A stretch of DNA of 64,000 bases from Prochlorococcus sp. AG-363-O06. GTDB taxonomy: Bacteria > Cyanobacteriota > Cyanobacteriia > PCC-6307 > Cyanobiaceae. Shown here one piece after another: positions 53,894 through 61,800 of this stretch. Position 1 is the stretch's first letter, and each line of letters begins with the position of its first letter. The DNA lies in contig QCFY01000001.1 of assembly GCA_003280085.1 (NCBI GenBank), forward strand, positions 1-64,000, written 5' to 3'. The notes beneath the pieces are model-generated. The model ran no database searches and was not told the origin of the DNA. It saw only the letters and a program-made list of their open reading frames with translations. The position numbers were made by a program, and so were the translations under genes.

Positions 53894-55039
53894 ATGAAAG
53901 TACTTCTTGTCAACCATGGCACTGCCGGCAACTGGGGTGGTGGTGATGGTGTGCAAATGCGTGAAACTGCAAGGCTCCTTGTGCAAAGAGGTCACAAAGT
54001 GGAAATGGTTAATAGTGACCAGCCCAATGTGGCTGGCTTTGACCTAGTCCATCTATTCAATTGCAGGGTTGCTCAATCATTTGAGCAACAAATGAATTGC
54101 TGCAAATCTGCTGGAATCCCAGTCGTAGTTTCGCCAATATGGGTCTCTATATCGAGGGCTCTTTGGGGCAGTAGAGGCACATTAGGGGTTTTGCGAGAAG
54201 CTGTAGATAAAGGAACAGAAGCCAATGAACATCTTTTTGAATTACTAAAAAGAAGGGAATTAGTTGTCCAGCTTAATGATGGGAACATACATGCAGATGG
54301 CCATGGCACAACAAACCAATCTGCTAAACAAACAATAATCCGAATACTTAGCCATGCAGATGGCTTGCTTCCAAACAGCTGGCTAGAATTACAGGCTGTC
54401 AGAGCAGACCTTCAATGGTCTGGAAATGAATTTGAAATTGCCCACTATGGTGTAAATCCAAAGATCTTTTTGGATGCTGATCCAACTGCATTTCATGAAC
54501 ATACTGGCATCAATTTCCCCTTTGTTCTTCAAGCTGGAAGAATTGAGCCCGCAAAAAATCAAGCGATGCTTTGTTGGGCATTAAAAGAAACAAACATGCC
54601 AGTTGTCCTTATAGGAGGAAGTCAGCACTGGCCATCATATAAAGACCTATGCAAGGAAATACTTGGAGATCGCCTAACAATAATTGATCATTTACCTCAG
54701 GAAATCCTCGCGTCTGCTTATTCTGCAGCCGCGGTCCATGTTCTTCCAAGCTGGATGGAAACTTGCGGACTAGTCAGTTTAGAAGCTGCATTAAGTGGTA
54801 CTCCAATTGTTGGAAGCACATTTGGGCATGAACTAGAATATATAGGTAATGATGGATGGTATGCAGATCCAGGAGATCCAGAGACAATCCAAGCTGCTGT
54901 AATTAATGCATCTAATGCAGGAAGATATTCAAGAAAAGCAATTGCTATGAAGAAAAAAGTGCTTGAATTATTCAACTGGGAACAGGCAGTTGATGCTACT
55001 GAAAAAATATATAAAAGTGTTTTAGAAAATAAAAACTAA
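53894..55039 (+). CDS. Family 4 glycosyltransferase
   Basis: A GT-B glycosyltransferase of about 381 residues. VLLVNHGTAGNWGGGDGVQMRETARLL is the glycine-rich N-terminal start. LQAGRIEPAKNQAMLCWAL and LPSWMETCGLVSLEAALSGTPIVGS carry the C-domain donor motif, although ETCG replaces the usual EGFG. The homologous start MKVLL sits at 53894; another ATG at 53882 gives four more residues. It is divergent from the TPR gene. Confidence 0.87.
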   Translation: MKVLLVNHGTAGNWGGGDGVQMRETARLLVQRGHKVEMVNSDQPNVAGFDLVHLFNCRVAQSFEQQMNCCKSAGIPVVVSPIWVSISRALWGSRGTLGVLREAVDKGTEANEHLFELLKRRELVVQLNDGNIHADGHGTTNQSAKQTIIRILSHADGLLPNSWLELQAVRADLQWSGNEFEIAHYGVNPKIFLDADPTAFHEHTGINFPFVLQAGRIEPAKNQAMLCWALKETNMPVVLIGGSQHWPSYKDLCKEILGDRLTIIDHLPQEILASAYSAAAVHVLPSWMETCGLVSLEAALSGTPIVGSTFGHELEYIGNDGWYADPGDPETIQAAVINASNAGRYSRKAIAMKKKVLELFNWEQAVDATEKIYKSVLENKN

Positions 55040-55063
55040 AGCGCCCAATTCAATCAATTGGGT

Positions 55064-56326
55064 CTATCTAAATCGCTTGACACCATCAAGCTGCTTAATA
55101 AATAGATCACTTAATAAGGTTATTACAGGTCGTGACCTAAGTTTAATATTGGCTGTTACACCCATTCCACTTTGCAAATTCAACTTCTGTTTACCTGCTT
55201 CTACTATTTGTTGCTTTAAAGAAATGGTTGCCGGAAAACGATAAAATGGTGATTTTGAATCAGGTGGCAAAGCATCTGAACCAATACTAGTCAAAGTTCC
55301 TTTAATATAACCAAATTCACCCGAGGGGAAAGAGTCTACTGAAACCGAAGCAACTTGTCCAACTTTCAAAAAGCCTATATCAGAATCTGAAATCTCAACT
55401 AAAGCTTGTAATTTATTAGCAGGAACTAACTTTAAAACTGTTTGATCAGTGCCAATAACGCTATAACTTGCAAGTTTGGAGTCAAAAACCTTGCCAGTAA
55501 TTGGTGCCTTTACTGTTCTATAGGCTAGTCTTTCTTTTGTATCCGCCAAATCAGCTTTCAAACCTATTAACTGACGATTTATCTGATTTAATTGACCAGC
55601 AGCTTGGCCTATAACTCTTAACTTCTCCTCTTTTATCGTTGAAACTTCAGCCCTAGTTTCTTGAACCCTGTTTAATTGAGAAAGATATTGATTGCGAGAC
55701 ATCGCGCCATTTTTATATAAAGGCTCATAGTCTTCTGCTATACGCGTTAGTAGTTCTAAGGTCCTCTGCCGACTAGACAATCTTGAGTCTAATTGTTTAA
55801 GTCTAGACTGTAACTGAAGAGCCTCTTGTCTAGCTGTAGTAAGTTGAGAATATAAGACAGGGTTTTCAACATCTGGGACTGGTGGCAACTCGGAGAAGCT
55901 ATCTTTTTTACCACCACTATCAATAATTCTCTTCAAGCAACTACTTTGCAATTCCAATAAAGTGATATTGGTAATCAGGGCGTTGGATCTACTTGTAAGT
56001 CCTTTCGCCTCTACATCAAAAAGAGGTTGACCCATTTTAACAATTTCCCCATCTTTGACATATACCTTGCTGATAACTCCACTGCTAGGTGATTCAACTT
56101 CTCTAACACTTCCAGAAGGCTTTAAACGACCTCTCGCCGAAATAGTTTGATCAAGCTTTGCTGTAAATGCCCATAAAAGAGTACCTCCAAAAAGAACAAC
56201 AATAATCCAAATTAAAGCAGAAGAAAAATGGGTTCCTTGGCGGACATAAGCTGAGCTGCCCTCCCATAATTTCAACTCATCAGGGAGTAGCTTCTTCTCT
56301 TGAAGATCGTCTTTTTTTTCAGTCAA
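55064..56326 (-). CDS. HlyD-family membrane fusion protein
   Basis: A 420-residue adaptor of type I secretion. One N-terminal membrane segment (about 37-60) is followed by a lipoyl-like segment (VREVESPSSGVISKVYVKDGEIVKMGQPLFDV), long coiled-coil hairpin (about 130-260, with Arg/Lys-rich helices) and VKAPITGKVFD closing the lipoyl fold. I start at TTG 56326, eight bases before the end of the ABC gene, with AGGAGG placed five to eight bases upstream inside that gene. It bridges the ABC transporter to an outer-membrane channel, which is not in this window. Confidence 0.93.
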   Translation of the reverse strand: MTEKKDDLQEKKLLPDELKLWEGSSAYVRQGTHFSSALIWIIVVLFGGTLLWAFTAKLDQTISARGRLKPSGSVREVESPSSGVISKVYVKDGEIVKMGQPLFDVEAKGLTSRSNALITNITLLELQSSCLKRIIDSGGKKDSFSELPPVPDVENPVLYSQLTTARQEALQLQSRLKQLDSRLSSRQRTLELLTRIAEDYEPLYKNGAMSRNQYLSQLNRVQETRAEVSTIKEEKLRVIGQAAGQLNQINRQLIGLKADLADTKERLAYRTVKAPITGKVFDSKLASYSVIGTDQTVLKLVPANKLQALVEISDSDIGFLKVGQVASVSVDSFPSGEFGYIKGTLTSIGSDALPPDSKSPFYRFPATISLKQQIVEAGKQKLNLQSGMGVTANIKLRSRPVITLLSDLFIKQLDGVKRFR

Positions 56327-59321
56327 GGTCCCCCTCCTGTTGACTATAAAGAGCAAAGTAACGACCCTGCTGCTTTAGCAGTTCCTTATGTGTGCCCTTC
56401 TCAACCAGGAAACCACTATCCATCATTAATATCAAATCAGCAGATCGAATTGTAGTAAGTCGGTGTGTAATAAAGAAAACAGTAGAACCCTCAAAAGCCT
56501 TTTTCAAATTTAGGCACACTTGTCTCTCTGTTAAATAATCTAATGCACTTGTCGCTTCATCCAAAATCAGCAAGTTAGGTCTTTGTAGAACAGCTCTAGC
56601 AATTGCAATTCTCTGACGTTGCCCTCCGGAAAGGGCACTCCCGCGTTCCCCAACACGAGTGCCATAACCCTCAGGTAAATCCATAATAAATTCATGTGCA
56701 CATGCAACGCGAGCTGCGGCTTCTATTTCATCAATAGTTGCATCAGCTGCTGTTAAAGAAATGTTATCCCGCACACTTCCATCAAATAGAAGGCTGTCTT
56801 GAGGAACAATTCCAATCTGCCTTCTAACAGAACCTAGCTGCAGTTTGGCAATGTCATAACCATCTATAAGAATGCGACCTTTAGAAGGTTCATATAAACG
56901 TGGAAGCAATTTCATAATTGTGCTTTTACCACTTCCACTTCGACCAACAATCCCAACGAATGCTCCTGGAGCAATTTCAAAACTTACGTTATTAACTACT
57001 GGAGGTGAAGACTCAGAAAATGAAAAATCAACATTTTGGAACTCAACTTCACCTGCAACCTCTGGAAGTGGTAATTGATCAAGCTCTTCACCGGAACTAC
57101 TTCCTTCTTGAGCTGAATCAACAATATCACTTAATCTTTCAATAGATAAAGCTACACCTTGGAAGGTTTGCCAACTGGTTGCAATGTTTAATAACGGTTG
57201 TATTACATAGCCAGAAATGATTCTAAATGCAATCAACTGTCCAATTGTCATATCTCCCTGAATTACAAGGAAAGCTCCAACCCACAAGGTTAATAGTCCG
57301 GTTAATTGATTAAGAAATTGTCCTGTAGTACCAGTCGCGACTCCAATAAGTATACTTCTAAAGTTTTCCGTCATGAAAGCTGAATAACGCTTTTGCCAAG
57401 TCCAACGAACAGTATTTTCTGCATTCTGGGCTTTAATAGTTTGAACACCATTTAGTGATTCAACTAAGAGACTTTGAGTCGTCGCATTTTTTTCCGCAGC
57501 TTTCCTCAATTGAGCCTTTATTGCAGGTGAAGCAAGAAAGGTAAGCGCAAGAAAAAGTGGAATAACTCCTAAAGTAACTGCTGTCAAAACGGGGCTATAT
57601 ATAATCATTACGGCTATATAAATCATGGAAAAAGCCCCATCCAGAACAAGCGTTAGCAATGTTCCTGTAAGGAATCCACGTATATTTCCTAACTCAGCCA
57701 AACGAGTCTGCAACTCACCAACAGGTCTCCTATCAAAATATCGCAATGGCAACCGAAGAAGATGTTGGATTACTTCTGAACCAAGGGATATATCTATCCT
57801 ATTTGTAGTATCTGAGAAAAGGTAAGTTCGCACAGCACCTAATAATCCCTGCACAAGGCTTACGCCAAGTAATACCAAGCCAAGTGTATAAAGAGTATCA
57901 AGATTCTGTTGTCCAATTACTTTATCAAAGATCTGCTGAAGAACTAACGGTTGAGCAAGATTTAATAATTGAAGTACAAGAGATGCAACTAATACTTCTA
58001 TAAGACTTCTTCTATACTTTCGAATCTGAGGGTAAAACCAGGAAAGACCTAATTTCTTTCGTTGTGTATCCCTACCTGGCTGCAAAATCAAAATCCTTGC
58101 ACCACCTCCTGGTCCACCGGTTAACTCATCTAAATCAAGTTTTACCCTTCCATATTCTGGAATAACCGCCTTGACTTCACCTTTACTGATTTCATGAATT
58201 ATGGAAGGCTGATCTTTCAAAAATGCAAAACATGGAAAAGGCGCTCTAAGGAGCTGCGCCTCAGGTAAGTCACATAAACTCCCTGTAAATCCCATTAAAG
58301 TTGAAAGATTTCCAACGATTTCAAGGCTTGGAGCACGATCTTTTAATGAAGCTTTTGCAGCTCTTTCTATTACATCTCTTCGAAAAGGTGCTTGATAATA
58401 TTGTGCAAGCATCTCCAAGCAAGCCATAGTTTGCCCCAAAGAGCCTGCACCAGTAATCTCAGGAATTGCCTTACCTTTTACCGTTGGAATTGGATTAGGA
58501 GTCTTATTTTTGTTAATTAATTCTCCTTTGGGTTGGGGTAAAAGCAGGTCTCCATAGCGATCATCTGTCCATAAGTCTTTTTCAATAGGTTGGATTTCTT
58601 CAAGCATTTCTCCAGGAGGATCCATTAAGCGATGCCAACTCTCAGAATCAACCCTGATAAGACGCAAACGTTGCCCTTTTGGAATCTGAGAAAGAATTTC
58701 AGGATCAACAATTTCACCAATAGGAACTACAACATCTTCAGGTTGAGAATTCCACAACCAAATCGAGTCATCTTCTTTCGATAATTCTCGTTGTTCCGTA
58801 AAAGAGATGATCTGCAAAGAAGGTAACAATTGCCTCAAGACCTCACGATCATTAGGCTCAGCATGAGGCCTTGCTTTTAACGCGGGCCCAAATGCATTCA
58901 TCAATTCAGAAGGTGATTGATTGGTATCTAACCAAGTTCTAAAAGCATCACTTTCCTTCTCTAAAGAATAAAAATCATCAGCCTTTATTCCTATCAATTT
59001 CAAAGGAGTTGCGGCGGTTAACCATTCGCAAGGACTTCGCCTAACTAATCCACACCAGCCAACCAAGTCACCTGGAGAAGAATATGCGAGGGTTACCGGT
59101 CTCCGCAGGCCAGGATCTTCATGCAGAAGGCGACCTCGACCTTCAACAATACAAAAACAATATTCTGGTAAACGATCTGGCCTAAGGAGTTCTTGGCCTA
59201 CAGTGCAATGAAAAGGTTCAGCCCGCTCAGACAGCCACTGCATTTTTTCTTCAGACAATTCTGAAAAAGCAGGAATCTTCGCCAGTAAGCCCTGGAATGT
59301 TGAAGTCGACTGATCACTCAT
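56319..59321 (-). CDS. Type I secretion ABC transporter with cNMP-like and degenerate C39 domains
   Basis: A 1000-residue fused exporter. N-terminal residues 10-135 look like a Crp-type cNMP-binding domain (LLAKIPAFSELSEEKMQWL), but the phosphate cassette is changed (GDLVGWCGLVRRSPCEWL). About 285-430 is a C39-like domain in which the catalytic Cys appears lost (GQTMACLEML aligned with DCGxxCLxM). About 440-720 holds six membrane helices; the ATPase follows with GRSGSGKST near 793, LSGGQ near 898 and LDEATSALD near 919. Start ATG 59321 overlaps the isomerase stop by 8 bases. It may export a large surface protein. Confidence 0.9.
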   Translation of the reverse strand: MSDQSTSTFQGLLAKIPAFSELSEEKMQWLSERAEPFHCTVGQELLRPDRLPEYCFCIVEGRGRLLHEDPGLRRPVTLAYSSPGDLVGWCGLVRRSPCEWLTAATPLKLIGIKADDFYSLEKESDAFRTWLDTNQSPSELMNAFGPALKARPHAEPNDREVLRQLLPSLQIISFTEQRELSKEDDSIWLWNSQPEDVVVPIGEIVDPEILSQIPKGQRLRLIRVDSESWHRLMDPPGEMLEEIQPIEKDLWTDDRYGDLLLPQPKGELINKNKTPNPIPTVKGKAIPEITGAGSLGQTMACLEMLAQYYQAPFRRDVIERAAKASLKDRAPSLEIVGNLSTLMGFTGSLCDLPEAQLLRAPFPCFAFLKDQPSIIHEISKGEVKAVIPEYGRVKLDLDELTGGPGGGARILILQPGRDTQRKKLGLSWFYPQIRKYRRSLIEVLVASLVLQLLNLAQPLVLQQIFDKVIGQQNLDTLYTLGLVLLGVSLVQGLLGAVRTYLFSDTTNRIDISLGSEVIQHLLRLPLRYFDRRPVGELQTRLAELGNIRGFLTGTLLTLVLDGAFSMIYIAVMIIYSPVLTAVTLGVIPLFLALTFLASPAIKAQLRKAAEKNATTQSLLVESLNGVQTIKAQNAENTVRWTWQKRYSAFMTENFRSILIGVATGTTGQFLNQLTGLLTLWVGAFLVIQGDMTIGQLIAFRIISGYVIQPLLNIATSWQTFQGVALSIERLSDIVDSAQEGSSSGEELDQLPLPEVAGEVEFQNVDFSFSESSPPVVNNVSFEIAPGAFVGIVGRSGSGKSTIMKLLPRLYEPSKGRILIDGYDIAKLQLGSVRRQIGIVPQDSLLFDGSVRDNISLTAADATIDEIEAAARVACAHEFIMDLPEGYGTRVGERGSALSGGQRQRIAIARAVLQRPNLLILDEATSALDYLTERQVCLNLKKAFEGSTVFFITHRLTTIRSADLILMMDSGFLVEKGTHKELLKQQGRYFALYSQQEGDLD

Positions 59322-60051
59322 AGTCTGTATCGTAATTGAGCTCTTCCAATTGCTCACCTTTCAGTAGACGCTGAATACGCTGTTCTAGAAAGTTATTCAA
59401 ATCTTCCAATAAAAGAGTTTTACGCATCGAATCATCAAAACGAGAAAGTGTGAGCTGCTCTAATCGGAGGAGAACATGCCATCTATTTAATTGAAATGGA
59501 GGTGTTAACTCACCAGGTCTAAGCAATCTCAAGGAATCTGCAAGTTCTTTTGGATGCAAATCTCCTATTCTGATTGGTCCAACTATTCCTTTACGATGAG
59601 ATTCTGGGCCTTCACTATAGTTTTGTGCAGCCTCAGCAAAAGTGACTTCTCCTTCCTCTAATCGAATCCACAACTCTCTTGCTAAAGCAGGATCTCGAAC
59701 ACGCAGCAATGAATAAATGACTTCATCCCTACCAGATTTGGAAGACAAAAAGCGCTCTTCTAAGCCTGGAGCAAACTGATGAGCTGCAAAACGAGCTAAT
59801 GCTTCTGGTCTACGCAAGTGCAAATCAAAATCTTGCTCAGTCCAATTGCGTTCAATTAATACCTCCTCAAGAGTCTTATCACCCAAGAAAGAATCCCTTA
59901 ACTCCTTGATCACATCTTCCTCAATAGGAACAAGTCGAACAATTTCTTCTTCCTGCTGACGTTTCAACAAGATTGGCAACAATTCAAGCCGGTTGATCAA
60001 TAAAGATAATTCTTCGGCTGAGAAGAAATCTGTAGAGTTCTTATTCATCAT
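59314..60051 (-). CDS. Parvulin-type peptidylprolyl isomerase, cytoplasmic
   Basis: A 245-residue PPIase. The parvulin-like core (about 110-205) shows LYxLLRVRDP-like VIYSLLRVRDPALARELW, EGEVTFAEAAQNYSEGPESHRKG and PGELTPPFQLNRWHVLLRLE. There is no signal peptide and the N-terminal helical part is charged, so it appears cytoplasmic, unlike SurA or PrsA. It overlaps the TPR-glycosyltransferase stop by 4 bases and the ABC gene by 8, so it belongs tightly to the secretion operon. It could hold or fold the exported substrate before transport. Confidence 0.85.
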   Translation of the reverse strand: MMNKNSTDFFSAEELSLLINRLELLPILLKRQQEEEIVRLVPIEEDVIKELRDSFLGDKTLEEVLIERNWTEQDFDLHLRRPEALARFAAHQFAPGLEERFLSSKSGRDEVIYSLLRVRDPALARELWIRLEEGEVTFAEAAQNYSEGPESHRKGIVGPIRIGDLHPKELADSLRLLRPGELTPPFQLNRWHVLLRLEQLTLSRFDDSMRKTLLLEDLNNFLEQRIQRLLKGEQLEELNYDTDYE

Positions 60052-61760
60052 TTAAGTAATTCCCTTGACAAAGGGTCAATTCTCAAAAGAAACATCGCAT
60101 CCAATGCTTCCTTAATTTGAGAAACCAATGAACCCCAATCACCATGTTCCAATTGCCTAAATATACGCATTGATGGATACCAAGGAGAATCTGAACGATC
60201 CTTAAACCATCGGAAATCTGCATTCACTGGTAAAAGAAGCCATGTTGGCAAGTTCAGAGCACCACTTAAATGAGCGACTGCGGTGTCAACTGATATCACA
60301 AGATCAAGCTGTTTAATAACATTTGCTGTATCAGAAAAGTCCTCTAACTTATCTTTCCAGTCAAAAATACGTTCATGATCTCTCCATGGATCAAGTTGCG
60401 CAGCATCATCACCAACCTGTAGGGAATGCAAGTCTATTAAATCTAAATCCAAAAGATCTAAAAACCTTGGCATCAATAATTCCAAAGGTATTGATTTATT
60501 TTTATACATAGCCTTGTTATCAGGATTAGAGGCCCAAACTAAACCTATTGAAACCCCTCCAGGAGGAATTTCAACCTGAAGATGTTCAGGGCTATTTTTT
60601 GGAGCAAAGAAATATGGAGTTACACTTGGGATGGTTTCTAACCTTGTTTTAAAAATATGAGGCAAGGTCATTAATGCAACATTGGGCCTCCGATCTTGAG
60701 AAGGATCAGTACTACCCATAAGCCGTATCTTATCTTTGAGTGGAGTCCATTGAGTTAAAAGAGTAAATAAGTTTTTTCTAGCAAGAAATACAAAAGGAAT
60801 TCCTAATTCATTAAGCATCAATAAATATCTAAAGAATTGAATTGAATCTCCAACACCTTGCTCACTCCAGACCACTAAAGCCTCATCATTAGCAGAAGGC
60901 AATTGATTCCAGTTAGAAATTTGTACACCTGATGTAGGGATCTGAACTTTTTTGAAATCCTTAGTGTTAAAGCGTGACTCGTAATAACGCCAACCTTCTT
61001 CTAGCCGACCTAAAAGCAAATAAGCCAAAGAAAGATTCCATAAAGAGTTATTAGAACTAGGGTCAAGTTTGACACCTTTTTCAAGAAATTCTATTGCCTC
61101 CTCAGCTTTTAAGGCACTAATCAGAGTATTGCCAAGGTTTAAATAACTTTTAGAGTGCTTGGTATCCAAGCTGATTGTATACCGCAAAACACTTTCTGCG
61201 ATATCAAATTGCTCTAAGGCATAATATGAAAGACCCAAGTTGCACCATGCATCCGCCACAAATGGATCAAGTTTAAGACTAAATCTTAACGCAACTTTCG
61301 CTTCCTCAGGCCTATTTTCTTGGTTTAAAAGTATGCCAAAATTGTGCCATGTTGTAGCTGAATTAGGATTAATATTTAAACTTCTAATATAAAGATTTTC
61401 CGCCTTCTCTGGCTCATCTTCCTGTAAAAGATTTGCCAAATTATATAAAGTATCTGATCTATCAGGATCTAACTTTATCGCAGTCTCATATGATCTTTTG
61501 GCAAGCTCAATATTACCCTCAACCTGCCTCGCTGCCATACCTCTTATCACATGATATTCAGCAAGATCTGAACACGAAGACTCGCCTAAATTAATTGCTT
61601 CCAGAGATTCTTGATGTTTTTCCTGAAGCCAAAGTGATAAAGCCAAAGGCATCAGCCATTCCTTATTTTTAGTTTCTTCAAGAAGATTGCGGGATATTGC
61701 CTCAGCCTCCTCTGGAACAGTGCTGCCTGAACAAATATTCTCAAGAAGATCCATAACCAT
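60048..61760 (-). CDS. TPR protein with GT9-like glycosyltransferase domain
   Basis: A protein of about 570 residues. At least six TPR units are visible (for example SDTLYNLANLLQEDEPEKAE, ATTWHNFGILLNQENRPEEA, DAWCNLGLSYYALEQFDIAE, SKSYLNLGNTLISALKAEEA). The C-terminal half is GT9-like with VISVDTAVAHLSGALNLPTWLLLPV and FRWFKDRSDSPWYPSM. I start at ATG 61760, with GGAG nine bases before it; ATG 61823 would overlap the divergent GT41 gene. First gene of the secretion operon, so it may glycosylate the exported protein. Confidence 0.82.
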   Translation of the reverse strand: MVMDLLENICSGSTVPEEAEAISRNLLEETKNKEWLMPLALSLWLQEKHQESLEAINLGESSCSDLAEYHVIRGMAARQVEGNIELAKRSYETAIKLDPDRSDTLYNLANLLQEDEPEKAENLYIRSLNINPNSATTWHNFGILLNQENRPEEAKVALRFSLKLDPFVADAWCNLGLSYYALEQFDIAESVLRYTISLDTKHSKSYLNLGNTLISALKAEEAIEFLEKGVKLDPSSNNSLWNLSLAYLLLGRLEEGWRYYESRFNTKDFKKVQIPTSGVQISNWNQLPSANDEALVVWSEQGVGDSIQFFRYLLMLNELGIPFVFLARKNLFTLLTQWTPLKDKIRLMGSTDPSQDRRPNVALMTLPHIFKTRLETIPSVTPYFFAPKNSPEHLQVEIPPGGVSIGLVWASNPDNKAMYKNKSIPLELLMPRFLDLLDLDLIDLHSLQVGDDAAQLDPWRDHERIFDWKDKLEDFSDTANVIKQLDLVISVDTAVAHLSGALNLPTWLLLPVNADFRWFKDRSDSPWYPSMRIFRQLEHGDWGSLVSQIKEALDAMFLLRIDPLSRELLK

Positions 61761-61800
61761 CACCTCTTCTCCGTAGGATGGCTCTAAATCTGAGGTCGGC

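Noticed and set aside
56319-59321. Lantibiotic (prochlorosin) LanT-type processing exporter
   Set aside because: The C39 domain appears to lack its catalytic Cys and no LanM or precursor peptide genes are nearby.
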